In this document: positions 1 through 10,408 of the stretch, piece by piece | Layout: each line of letters opens with the position of its first letter | Position numbering within the stretch: position 1 is the stretch's first letter | From: Entoloma clypeatum | Taxonomy: Eukaryota > Basidiomycota > Agaricomycetes > Agaricales > Entolomataceae | Direction: 5' to 3' | Length of the DNA: 64,000 nt | NCBI GenBank assembly: GCA_963565915.1 | Contig: OY751492.1 | Location: 2,170,001 to 2,234,000 of the forward strand | The notes under the pieces: model-generated | The model's database searches: none | Told to the model about the DNA's origin: nothing | What the model saw: only the letters and a program-made list of their open reading frames with translations | Made by a program: the position numbers and the translations under genes

Positions 1-75
1 TGTTGACCAGAAATTGGTTGGTCTCATCATTGATGTGTCACAACACTCTATCATTGTGTTTGGGATTGGTCAGGA

Positions 76-566
76 GTCTGAAGAGGCGGTGTCGGTTGTT
101 ACACTTTTTCCTCCCTTTCCCATGTGTCTTCACACAACCCCTTGACCCATGCCAGCCTCTCTCACAACTGCGTGAGGGTTTGAATCCTCTCATGGGCAAT
201 ACTTTCTCCAGTGACCTTTGGGGATCTGAGATTGGCCACTCAGCCCCCATCACACCAAGCTCTAAGATTGGAACACACAAGGAGACAGGCAATCAAGCCC
301 TCTATGTTGGAGTGATCCGACATTAGAGGCAGTAGATCCAAGTAGGACAGCGCTTGGACTAGCCCAATAACATAGACCTTTCACCATCAGGTCATGTCTA
401 CTGAGCCGAGTGGCCAATCATTCCTGATTCCACCCTCACATGATAAATACTCCCTTTGGTTTATCAGAAAGGGAGCCATGTTCTCCCACACCGAGTCTGA
501 AGAGGCGGTGTCGGTTGTTACACTTTTTCCTCCCTTTCCCATGCGCCTTCACACAACCCCTCGACC
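76..566 (+). repeat. 72-bp direct repeat at the 5' edge of the Gypsy-5b LTR
   Basis: Bases 76-147 and 494-566 are near-identical direct repeats about 418 bp apart. Each starts with AGTCTGAAGAGGCGGTG and runs into TGTTACACTTTTTCC, the 5' end of the LTR at 516. The purine-rich GAAGAGGCGG just before TGTTACAC could be a polypurine tract, so each repeat looks like an internal-region/LTR junction. The first copy is followed by unrelated sequence (about 150-493) in which I see no gene. Confidence 0.6.
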
Positions 567-1067
567 CTCGATCTCTATTAGACCTTGTTTCACTTCACTC
601 CAATAACCCTGGGACACGTGTCCTCTCTATCAGCGCTATGACTCATAGCGACTCAGACTTGACCCCATTTGTGTACTTTTTCACTTGTTATCCATGACTC
701 ATGGCCTCAAGGCCTTATCTCTGACTCTTATGCCAAAACCTCTTGAAACCTTTAACTAACCAATGAACTATTTAGCTCCTGCACAGCATTACTTATTTAT
801 AGCCATAGGATTATGTATATAAAGACTTGTAACTTAGAGTAGAGGTCCTCAGCTTGACCTAGGCAATTAACACTTACTTGTCTCAACCTTTCGACACTCT
901 CAAACTAAGTGCCTTGCAAGGACTTAGCTCAACTTGACCTGAACCGAGTCGTTCTCTTGAGGAACTTGCTGATCTTGAACAAGTCACCTTACTAAGGGAC
1001 TTGTGTGGAAACAGTATGAACCCACATGACTAGGATCTTGTACCGATTGTAGGCTATTGCCATAACA
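516..1067 (+). repeat. LTR of Gypsy-5b
   Basis: This 552-bp unit begins TGTTACAC and ends CCATAACA, so its tips are inverted (TGTTA..TAACA). A TATA-like box (TATATAAA) lies at 816-823. It matches, in reverse, the interrupted LTR at 20812-20512 plus 8057-7803 (about 556 bp). That second copy fixes both ends. It is followed by a primer site and by the first codons of the gag-like gene. Confidence 0.8.
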
Positions 1068-1081
1068 AAAGGTCAAGCTGA
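849..1081 (+). promoter_or_regulatory. Gypsy-5b self-primer pair (TSS segment and PBS)
   Basis: TCAGCTTGACCT (849-860) lies 33 nt after the start of the TATA box. Its exact 12-nt reverse complement AGGTCAAGCTGA (1070-1081) begins 2 nt after the LTR end. This fits Tf1/sushi-type self-priming, in which the 5' end of the mRNA folds back onto the primer-binding site. The transcription start is inferred from the TATA distance. Confidence 0.7.
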
Positions 1082-1207
1082 TCTATGTTGTCAACCCACC
1101 GTGGTTTAAGATGCAAAGATTCCTCCCCAACAATCAACCTTTGGAGTCCCGTCCGACTCAGAAAACAAACAGGAGTTTGTTGATGCACCTACTACACAAC
1201 CACCAAC
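1082..1207 (+). pseudogene. 5' end of the Gypsy-5b gag-like gene, truncated
   Basis: Read from about 1111, this encodes DAKIPPQQSTFGVPSDSE..EFVDAPTTQPP. It matches the minus-strand copy at 7769-7680 residue for residue with few changes. The codon before DAK is TAA here and TTA in the other copy. Homology stops at about 1207, where a TAGTGTTTGAGGG repeat end begins. Function: N-terminal part of a Ty3/Gypsy gag-like protein. Confidence 0.6.
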
Positions 1208-1231
1208 TAGTGTTTGAGGGTTTGGTTTGGT
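1208..1231. mobile_element. Orphan terminus of a hAT-type MITE
   Basis: TAGTGTTTGAGGGTT matches the terminal inverted repeat of the MITE at 5530-6061. Similarity fades after about 15-17 bases and no matching right end with a TSD is present here. It marks the junction between the Gypsy-5b fragment and the fold-back block. Confidence 0.4.
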
Positions 1232-1890
1232 GTGTAATTTACACTCCCCCATGAGTCCAAGCGGACTCCAAGCAGATTCCAAGCACACAAAAAACCATCC
1301 AAAATTCTGCTCGGAGTCCGAGCAGATTCCGAGCAGACTCCGAGCAGAATCCACTCATCCGAGCAAATCTGCTCCATTCTGCCTGGATTTTGAATGTCAG
1401 ATTTTTTGAACTCTATTTGACTTATTTTTTCAGTGGGACGAGAGTGGTAGTTAGGGTAAACACACAGTTGTGCAAAATATTCATTTAAATATACAAAAAT
1501 TTAATTAATAACAAAATACGATCCCCCACATAAGGCGGGGGGTGGAAAGCCTTGGGGGAAGGGTGCATGACCGGCGCTGGTTTTGGGAATGGGTGGTACG
1601 AAGCGGGCATAAAAATATCACCCCCTCCCACATAAGGTGGGAGATGCAAGCCCTGGGAGAGTGGCAATGGGGACAGAGACACATCACCCATTTCAGAAAT
1701 GGATGGTATGATGTGGGCAATGGGATACGCGGCAGATGACAAAAAACCACCCCTGCATAAGGCGGAGGGATACATGACAGGGGTACAACGTGGTGCTAGG
1801 CACCCAAGAGGCCATGGGGAAAGAGGAGGCGGATGCGAGGAGGTGGGGCGTGCCCAGATGATGTGACAGCGAGGGGCGGTGAAATGAAGG
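1232..1890 (+). repeat. Outer left arm of the fold-back block
   Basis: This arm is inverted relative to about 4880-6189. It contains runs of GAGTCCGAGCAGATTCC-type units (1255-1375), an AT-rich stretch (1480-1520) and GGGGGTGG/CCCCCAC-rich segments around 1525-1760. Reading frames across it are side effects of the repeat on both strands, not genes. Confidence 0.65.
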
Positions 1891-1892
1891 AA

Positions 1893-3177
1893 GTGAGTCT
1901 GGGGATGAGCGCGAGCGATATCTCTATCACACACACAAAGACCGAACAAGTCTTGCAATGCATACTTCTCAATCGATATAGTTCAGGGTGATGAGTGGGA
2001 TCACTCAGGATGCAACTCTTCCAAACAACAATTGAATAACTTGTTTAGCGATGGCTCAATAAGTCTCGAACAAGACTTAGAGATAGTCCTCAATAGATAA
2101 TGAACCGAGGTTTGTGATTTCCTAACCAACAAGACTTCACGAACACGATCTCGACCGAATACGAACACGACAATGACCAACACGACCGATAGATAACACG
2201 ATTTGACGATTGACAAGTTCTCAAACACACAAAACACAATTGTGACTGACTTCCGATGCAAACCAAACAATCTTGAGGCTTCAATGATACTCGTGAACAA
2301 CGACAGATGCACAAGACAAATGCTATCAATTCTGGGGCACAATCTAACCTATCCTATCTACCACGAAACTATGAGATTTTATACATGAGCTGCAATAAAT
2401 ATAGAAAAGGGATGCATGTGGTCTTGCTAAGGGGTATCCAGTCAAGTAAGCCTTCACTAGAGACGTCGTGATGTGTCCATGTGGTTGACAATGCGACAGG
2501 TACGTTCTTTTCTCCATATTCTACCTCTATCATGCTTGTGAGGACACTATTCCACTATCTCAGTCTATTGATACACCTCGCGACGATGCCAATGAGTTAC
2601 TGCGAGGTATCAGATGCTTTGATTAAGGGTCATCTTGGTAAGCAACTGATCAACAACCAATTCATATCAATATGTCTGCCATGTAATGCACATTGATCGC
2701 GGTGTATCAAACCCGATCTCGGTCTGTTTGATCCGATGTCATTGGCTATTCCCCATATGGACCATTTGGACGCGAAGCGAGGGGAACATTTGCCAAGCCT
2801 CTCGTGAGAATGTCTCCAGTCAAGCCCTCGATGTATAGTAGACAGTGCTAGTGTCATCGATAAATCCAATATAATCAATCTCCTTGTTTCGTGCTTCGTT
2901 TTGAGAGGTGCTTGATAGTCTTATCTATCTCACAAGACGATCCCATGGCTCTCGAGTATCATAGCTAAGCCCATAGTGGTGACCAGCGCTATGTCCTACA
3001 TTGCCATGGTCTCTAAATGCTTTAAAATGTCTCTCTAACATCGCCACTAAGTCCTCAGAATCAGAGCTCATCTAGGACTCTCTATATCCCTTAGAGATAG
3101 TGTGAAATGATGCAAAATGTGAAGATTTAGGCCTAGACACATTGCAGCCCTATCAGCGGCGTGCTGCCATTCCATGT
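1893..3177. other. Unpaired segment inside the fold-back block, no gene recognised
   Basis: About 1.28 kb has no counterpart in the right arm, so it is either a later insertion in the left arm or a deletion from the right arm. Open frames here (for example 2001-2342 on the minus strand, 113 codons) have no recognisable domain and low-complexity composition. I see no rRNA, tRNA or transposase. Confidence 0.4.
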
Positions 3178-4865
3178 GGGTTAGTAGGTGGTGACGTGAC
3201 ATGCAGGTGCTGGTGTCATGGGCCCCAGGAGTGGATATGCGGGGTGGTCAGTCATTGGGGGGTGGCTGCATTGAGTTGGGCTTACCAAAGGGTGTTCCCT
3301 TCCCGCTCGTTGCATCGCAATTGGTGGCCGATGGTGGTGGCAAGGGGTGATGTTGTCGTCACCTAGGTTGAGGGGGAGGGCAGAGAAGGTGGATGCACGC
3401 CTGGAATACCCGTTTCTGGCGCGGTTGGGGGCTTCATGTACAGCAGGGGCAAGAGGCGGGGTGTTGGGCCTTTTCATGTTCAGCAATAGCTGTGGTGGTG
3501 GCGAGGCTGGTCATGGCAAGGCTGGTGGTGACGTGGCACCCAGGTGTGGTGTCATAGCACCTAGGTGTGGCATGGTGGGCCCCAGTGTGGACATCGGGGG
3601 TGGTCAGTCATTGGGGGTGGCTGTGGTGAGTTGGGCTTACCATGTGGTAGCTGAGGGTGGTGGCGAGGCGTTGAGAGGCGGTCGGTGGGGCTTTGTGTAC
3701 AGCAGCAGCTGTGGAGGTGGCAAGGTGGGTGTTGACCTGTGGGTTGACATGGTTGTGATCAGTGGGCCGTGACCAGGGCATGGGGTGGGCTTACCTGGGT
3801 TCCCTGTTGTGGCAATGCATCGGGGGTGTTGTCACGAGGCGGCGGGGCAGTGAGGAGGAAGAGGCAGGAGGCAGGAGATGAGAAGGTGGTGTGAGGGAAA
3901 GAGAGAGGTGGTCACCAGCAGTCACAATGTGACCAGCATTGATCAACGCTCAGAAGTTGCTGAGCATTGGTAAGGCAGCATGCAGCACATCTACCTGAGG
4001 GAGCTCTTTACACTCCCCCACGTCCTCCAGCGGAATCCACTATTCTGCTCGGATTCCACATGGATTCCGCTCCGAATTTTTGGAGGCCATTTTGGTTGTA
4101 AATGGCCTTCGGACTCCATGTGGAATCTGTGTGGAGTCCGAACAGATTCCACACAGAATGACATTCTGCTCAGAATAATTGGGCAGAATTGCCTCAAATT
4201 CTGAGCAGAATCCGCAGGGAATCCGCAGGCAGAACCTTGTTCAATAAATAAATGATCGCAGTACCAAGAAATTGAACTAAAGGCCTCTAATGATTGAGCC
4301 ATCAAAATTCCCAACCATCAAAACCACTAGGCCAACGGCCCATCTAATCTTCGGTACATTCATTGCCTCAGGTAGATGTGCCGCACACTGTCTCACCGAC
4401 GCTCGGCAACTTCTGAGCATTGATCAATCCTGTTACATCATGACCGCTGGTGACCACCTCTCTCTTCCTCTCACCACCACCACCCTCTCATCTCCAACCT
4501 CTGGCCTCTCCCTCTTTGCCGCCCCCCCACCTCGTGACAGTGCCCCCGACGTGTTGCCACAATGGGGACCCCTGGTAAGCCCACCCCATGCCCTGGCCAC
4601 GCCCAACACTGACCACGACTCATGTCGACCCACATGTCACCATGCACCTCTCCACCACCATGGCCGCCACTGTATATGAAGCCCCACTGCCTGCCTCTCG
4701 ACGCCTCGTCACCACACTTGGCTACCAATGCCCAACGAGTCGGAAAACGGCCCCCACGGTAAGCCCAACTAACCACAGCCACCCCCAATGACTGACCACC
4801 CCCACCTGGAGCCCATGACACCAGCATCTGCGTGCCACCTCACCACCTACTAACCCAGATCCATA
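3178..4865. repeat. Inner palindrome of the fold-back block
   Basis: GGGTTAGTAGGTGGTGA at 3178 pairs with its complement ending near 4855. Similarity continues through CATGGGCCCCAG/GGTCAGTCATTGGGGG units to a centre near 4003/4360, where CATCTACCTGAGG faces CCTCAGGTAGATG. The SINE-like unit 4009-4345 sits in the loop. The arms are GC- and GGTGG-rich, so long open frames appear on both strands but none resembles a known protein. Confidence 0.6.
4009..4345 (-). mobile_element. tRNA-derived SINE-like unit
   Basis: On the minus strand the unit opens with GCCGTTGGCCTAGTGGTTTT. TGGCCTAGTGG (about 4334-4322) fits a Pol III A box, and AGTTCAATTTC (4278-4268) fits a B box about 50 nt downstream. The body carries GGAATCC/GAGTCCG units and the 3' end reads GTGGGGGAGTGTAAA, the same tail as both tips of the fold-back block. 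No TSD could be assigned because it lies in a palindrome. A decayed tRNA pseudogene is the alternative. Confidence 0.5.
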
Positions 4866-4879
4866 TCCTGGAACGGCAG

Positions 4880-6189
4880 TGCACTGCCCTTGCTGTCACA
4901 TCATCAGGGCATGCCCCACCTCCTCTTTCCCTGTGGCCTCTCGGGTGCCTAGCCCCGCATTGTACCCCTGTCGCGTACCCCTGCCTTATGCGGGGGTGGT
5001 TTTTTGTGATCTGCCGCATACCCCCATTGCCCATGTCATACCACCCATTTCTGAAATGGGCAATGTGTCCCTGTCCCCATCGCCACTCCTCCAGGACTTG
5101 CACCTCCCGCCTTATGCGGGGGGGGGGGGTGATTTTTTTATGATCTGTCACATACTCCCAATGCCCACTTTGTTCCACCCATTCCCAAAACAGGCGCTGC
5201 CCTGTGACACCCCCCACCTTATGTGGGGGGTCGTATTTTGTTATTAATTAAATTTTTGTATATTTCAATGAATATATTGCGCGACAGCGCATTTACCCCC
5301 AACTACCACCCTCATCCCACTAAAAAATAAGTCAAAAATAAGTTATTTAGTTTGTATTGTATGAGCAATTTGAATACTCTTGACTGAAAGCAAGTCTAAG
5401 ATGAGTGAAATGAATGAATAAGATTAAGTAGATTAAAATAGAAATCATCAAATAGAGTTCAAAAAAAATCTGACATTCGAAATCCAGGCAGAATGGAGTG
5501 AATTTGCTCAGAAGAGTGGATTCTGCTCGTAGTGTTTGAGGGTTCAGTCCAGTCTGGTTTTTTGACCAAAAAATTGATGAACTGGAGACTGGCAGTTCTT
5601 TTTTTTTCTCTCAAAGTCTGAAAAAACTGGACTGGACTGGTAAAGACTGGTTCAAACCAGTTTAAACTGGTAAAATCCTCAACCATTTATAAACCTACCA
5701 AAAGCCTGTTTTTTCAATCAAAAACTTGAAAATATACTCAATTTGTTATCAATAACATGTTTCTCAAGCATTTTGGATATAAATTCTTGTAAAAATGATT
5801 GAAAACTGTATAAAAGAACGTCTTTGCCCATAAAAGTTTTTGAATGAATATATGGTCAAAAACTGGAACCAGTTCATATTTTTCAGACCCAAAACTAGAA
5901 CTGGGGGTGAACCAGTCCAATTTTTTTTCCAAATTTGGAGAGACTGACTGGTTGAGCTCAAAATCAGTGAGACCTGAACTGGCAGTTCAGGTCTCTTCCA
6001 GTCCAGTCCAGTCCAGTTCAGGTTCATTTTCCAGTTCATAAGACTGAACCCTCAAACACTATCTGCTCAGAGTCCGCTTGGAATCCGCTCGGACTCCGAG
6101 CAGAATTTTGGATGGTTTTTGGTGTCCTCAGAATCTGCTCAGAGTCCACTCGGATTCTGCACAGACTCATGGGGGAGTGTAAATTACAC
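4880..6189 (-). repeat. Outer right arm of the fold-back block
   Basis: This is the reverse-orientation partner of 1232-1890. It includes the CCCCGCATAAGG-type segments (4920-5235), the AT stretch near 5235-5280 and the TCCGAG-type units next to the tip (6062-6189). It is interrupted by the MITE 5530-6061. A run of 10 G lies near 5120. Confidence 0.6.
5530..6061. mobile_element. hAT-type MITE (532 bp)
   Basis: The termini are inverted: TAGTGTTTGAGGGTTCAG at 5530 and its complement ending at 6061. Flanks are TCTGCTCG (5522-5529) and TCTGCTCA (6062-6069), an 8-bp TSD with one mismatch, as expected for hAT. The interior is rich in CCAGTC/GACTGG repeats and has no transposase. Removing it restores the arm sequence that matches 1340-1350 on the left. 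Confidence 0.8.
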
Positions 6190-6610
6190 TCCAAGGTTCC
6201 TCTTTCCCAATCAATCTTCAGGTTGTATTGTTTCAACCAGGGTAACCCCAAAATGGCAGTTTCCCTTCCTAGTCCGGTGACCAAGAATCTGTGTCGAGTT
6301 CTTCGTTATTGATCCAGATCTTTTTCCATGTGCAATGGGTGATTGTTCCTTCTTTGTTCTTTGTTCCATCCACAATGAACACACAAATGGGCTTTAGTAA
6401 TGGAATAAGCTTCATCCAGTTTGCTGTGGCAAACTTCTGATCCAAGAAGGTTCCTCCTGCTCCTGAGTCAATCAGGGCATTTATTTTTAGTCTTTCATCG
6501 ATGTTTTCTCCTTCTCCTGACATTGAAATGGGGATTGAAAAAGATTTGTCATTCATGTCGGCTACAATTACAGGTGATAGAGAGATTGAAAATTGAGTGG
6601 GGGCTGACAT
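6190..6610 (-). pseudogene. Gypsy-5 retropepsin-like protease domain, truncated
   Basis: From 6610 this reads MSAPTQFSISLSP.., with the aspartic-protease signature ALIDSGAGGTFLDQKFA near 6470. After a frame change near 6290 it gives TGLGRETAILGLPWLKQYN..IDWERGTLE, the usual end of this domain in fungal chromoviruses. Coding stops at 6189, where the fold-back block begins. The catalytic DSG is present. No RT follows. Confidence 0.75.
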
Positions 6611-6624
6611 CGGTACAGGCCGCT

Positions 6625-7769
6625 TTATTGAAAACCCTGTTTCTCCATTTCAGAGATCAAGGTGTCTTGTTCCTCATTTGGTAAGTCCTTGAAAATGCCT
6701 CGGATATGGGCATATGCGTCGGAAGCTTTCTTGAATGTATTGTTCACAACCGGGGTCTTTTCTCCTTTGTGTGCATCAGCACAATGTCCTGCCTGATGGC
6801 AGACGAAGCACAACCCTTTTTTAAAGTGGTTGTCTCTTTCTTTGGCAGTCACTGGTCAATGTCCATAGTGTTTGGATCTGGGGCGAAGTGCACGTTCCAG
6901 GGTGCAGGGTTATAATTAACCTTGAATTTTTTCTTTCTCTCATTGGGTCTAAGTCTTTGAGCCACTGTTTTGGCCCTTCTCCATTGGTTGTCCAGTCTGG
7001 ACACCGTGGTGTACCATTTATCAATTGTTTCTGGGACCTTATCAAGACCCAAGATCTTGTCTCAGAGTGCGTGGGGTAACGCCTTCATGAAATAGTCCTT
7101 GAGAGACTGATCCTCTGTGATCAGACTCCCTGAAACCACAACTTGAATTTTTCGATGTATTCATCGGCTGTCATGCCTTCCATCTGCTGTGTTTTCATCA
7201 TGGTTAACGTGTCTCCTTCTTTGTCAGCTGGGGAAGACAATTCCTCAGTTTCTCAATAAAATCCACGTATTTTGGGTATACTGATACTCCAGTGGTGGTG
7301 ATGTCCCTGTGCCAGGACTCTTTCCATGCCCGGCAGTTCCTCCTTTCATATATGAGACAGTGAAGAGGATTTTCTTCTTGTAAACATCATCATTCATTTC
7401 CAAATACAAGTTCACATTGAACAAGAATTCTGACTGCTTTCTTCTGTCTCCATTAAAGATCACCAGCAGTCTGATCTTTATTTCTTTTTCTGGGGTCTTG
7501 GCCTGAGAAATCATTTCTACAGGTGTCAGTTTAACTGGGGTGTCTGGGGTCTTTGGTGCAGCAACAGCTGGCGGTGGTGGGATTCGTTTTGGAGAGAGGT
7601 AAGAAGGTGATGCAGGATTCAGTGGTACGAAAGGGGAGGTTACTCTTCTGTATGGTGTTGGTGGTGGTTGTTGTGTGATGGGTGCATCAACAAACTCCTG
7701 TTCGTCTTCTGAGTCGGACAGGACTCCAAAGGTTGATCGTCGGGGAGGAATCTTTGCATCTAAAACCAC
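6625..7769 (-). pseudogene. Gypsy-5 gag-like gene with zinc knuckle, frameshifted
   Basis: The gene starts near MVLDAKIPPRRSTFG (7769) and has a Pro-rich N-terminal region (7690-7500). A helical capsid-like segment follows (LFNVNLYLEMNDD, then TVSYMKGGTAG near 7340). The frame is lost after 7320 and resumes in other frames (6849-7052). A knuckle-like CFVCHQAGHCADAH lies near 6800; it has His where the last Cys is expected. The C-terminal acidic helix ends at 6625. Function would be capsid formation and RNA binding. It shares an N-terminus with the fragment at 1111-1207. At least two frame changes make it non-functional. Confidence 0.65.
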
Positions 7770-7802
7770 GGTGGGTTGACAACAGAGATCAGCTTGACCT
7801 TT

Positions 7803-8065
7803 TGTTACGGCAAGAGCCTACAATCGGTACAAGTATCAAGTCACGTGGGTTCATACTGGTTTCCACAACAAGTCCCCTAGTAGGTCGACTTGGTCAAGGT
7901 CAGCGAGTTCCTCAGAAGATCGACTTGGTTCGGTCTGAGCAGAGCTAAGTCCTCGCAAGGCACTTAGTTTGAGAGTGTTCAAAGATAAGACAAAGTAAGC
8001 ATTGTTTGCCTAGGTCAAGCTAAGGACCTCTACTCTAAGGTTACAGGTCTTATATATGTTATCCC
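7803..8065 (-). repeat. 3' part of the Gypsy-5 5' LTR
   Basis: It ends (minus strand) in CCGTAACA at 7803 and matches 1067-816 of the Gypsy-5b LTR. It breaks at 8058-8065 (GTTATCCC), the hAT target site. The primer-complement segment near 8018-8030 has one transition relative to Gypsy-5b. Confidence 0.8.
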
Positions 8066-9963
8066 TAGTGTTGCTGCGGTTCTGACTCCAGTCGGCTCTG
8101 AGCCGAAACTGCACTGCACAGAGCCGAAACTGAGCTGAACCGTGATGTTCCGAAGCCATGACTTCCAAAGCCGCAGTTGTAAGCAGTTTCGGTTCAGCTG
8201 CCGGCTTGAGCCGGTGCCTCGTAAACACAACAAACACAAATTCAAACAAAACACTTGCGCATCTCTGAGACTTCTTTCTGCAAGCAAGCAATATGATTCA
8301 AGTGTAAATATATCATATAAAATGCCCTAAGCGTGATGATAATGATGTATGTAGGTAGGGCAGGGGAAGAATTCTTATCAAAATAAAACAATAGTAAAAA
8401 AATGTCAGTTGCGAGCCCACTTTTGACGATCTACCATGCACTCCTCATGCCACCGTTTCTCTTCCTTCATTTCAAAGACAATTGCAAGGTGGTCTGCAGG
8501 CAGCTGCACCTCAATTCCTGTCCAAGTTGAACTTGCACCGACGGGATTGATGATTTTGACGAGAGCTGCTTCCTTGGAGCCACGGCGACTATGACAAATT
8601 CGAAGAGCAAACCTACCCTGATGATCCCCCTTGAGAACGACAAGCAGAGCATCAGTCTGCTTCACATTCAGATGGATGATAGAAACCCAATCTGGGTCCA
8701 AAACGTGCATCCTTTGATTCACCATGTAAATAATTTTCAGCTGTCCGTCATGCATGGTGCTGAAAAACATAGACCTGCGACAGGTTGAACTGGCTGCTAG
8801 TAACCTTCACCTGTACTTTGATGCCCAAGAAACGTGGATCAAGAAGATCATGATCGGGAGTGGGCGCGGATGTGGAGGGTGTTGTGAGGTGGGAGTAGCG
8901 ACCTGGAGTCTGCGACGATGGATCCCAAGCTGGGGTGGACGATGAGCCTCTAGGCTCAGGCATGGGGGTGCTCGCGATTAAGATGGGTGGGGGGGGCCGG
9001 GCGTGGGGAAGTGGGTCACGGAAAAGTGGGTTGAAGAGGCGACTTTGTGGGTACTGGAACTCGAATAGCTCTTGCTTGGTGCTGAAAGCAAGGATCATTA
9101 ATTAGCATCAGAGGATGAATGTATATTGGATGGAACTCATACTCGAATTCAACCACGTCATCATAATCAAAGATCACCTTTGGGAATGGCGCATTTGGAT
9201 CATAGTTTATGAAACGGACTTCAATCCTGAGGCCGCTCACTGTATCTTCATTGGGCAGAACATTCTCAACGACTGTGGGCTGGCCTTTACGCTGGTGTCC
9301 ACGCTTGATAACCATGACCTTGACCCCCTGCCAGGGGACTTGATGCCGCTCCTTCAACGCCGCTGAAAGTGCCAAATCATCTGAAGAGGGCAGTGACACA
9401 GCGTGCAGCATGGGCAGTTCTGTGATTGAGGCGCTGTTTTTGTGAATGACAAATGACTAAAAAAGAAGTTAGAAGATGAATGTTTCTTCCCTGAAAAGAA
9501 GTGCTGTACCTCCATAGCAGGACGGGTGTCGTCACCACCTTTTTCAAGGATCCAGATGTCAATGTAGTCTACCTGCTCTACAAATACCATTCGGCCTCTA
9601 TGCACGCCTCCGACAACTCTGACGAAATCGCCAATACTGATGGATTTGCAGACATGGTACCATGGAAGTTTCAAAACCTCACCCCCCATTTCAGCGACTT
9701 CGACCTCAACAAAGTCTGGTTGAGCAAGTTTGACCCGGCTGAATTCCCCATTGTGCGAACCTTCAACAATTTTGACTGACTCTCCAGGAAAGAACGCTGT
9801 AAGGGCAAGCCCCTAGAGGATTAGAGACCTTAGCAAGGAAGTCATTCCTTCTATCCTTGTTTCTTTCTGTTCCTCGACTCTGCCCATACAATGTCAAGAC
9901 AATCCTCCTTTTTGTTGACTGCTCTCGCAACTCCATCACCCTCCTATAACCTCCGATGCTGCT

Positions 9964-10397
9964 TGTAAGGGCGACCTTACGATCCAAGACTCAAACTCAG
10001 ATACTTGCAAGGGAGATCCGAAGATTAGATTGAGCAGTCTGATAAGTAATACAACACACACCTTGCAAGGGAGATCCGAAGAGAAAGTTCTAAGGATTCC
10101 CCTGCAAGCTAGCGAGATAAATAGTAAAATGAGATATGAAATAAAAGATAAAACGAGACATAGGAATGATGAGTAATGGTCGGGAGTAGGGATGGGGGAT
10201 GAATGGAAACGAGATGAATGATAGTACCTGCGATCCGACGTGCGGAGGAGCGGAGGGGCGCGGAGTCGTCGGATGTGGAGAGGTGCAGAGAGGTGAATAA
10301 GATATCAGAGGCAACAGATACGATCGGAGGGCGTCGGAGGGCGTCGGAGATGGTGGAAATGAACGGAAAGGGAAAGTGCAAAGTGGTTGCCCTTACA
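9964..10397 (-). repeat. Gypsy-1 3' LTR
   Basis: It starts TGTAAGGGCAACC (10397) and ends GGTCGCCCTTACA (9964) on the minus strand. It contains two copies of CGGAGGGCGT (10325-10345). Confidence 0.92.
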
Positions 10398-10408
10398 TCA
10401 CCCCCCCT

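Larger units (their letters stand above)
1232..6189. mobile_element. 5-kb fold-back block with long inverted arms
   Basis: The block is bounded by a perfect 26-bp inverted repeat (1232-1257 and 6164-6189, core ACACTCCCCCATGAGTC). The outer left arm (1232 to about 1890) pairs with the outer right arm (about 4880-6189, enlarged by the MITE at 5530-6061 and about 120 bp near 5340-5460). An inner arm pair follows, 3178-4003 against about 4360-4865. Left bases about 1893-3177 have no partner. I see no transposase, so this looks like a non-autonomous fold-back element or two inverted copies of one unit. No clear TSD: the tips are part of a GTGTAAATTACAC-like palindrome. The right edge interrupts the protease reading frame of Gypsy-5. 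Confidence 0.6.

Noticed and set aside
3991..4314. 107-codon minus-strand frame
   Set aside because: It lies within the SINE-like unit and is produced by its repeated GGAATCC motifs.
1208..6061. One large hAT element from the TAGTGTTTGAGGG end at 1208 to that at 6061
   Set aside because: The flanks (CCACCAAC and TCTGCTCA) do not match, whereas 5530-6061 has a near-perfect 8-bp TSD.
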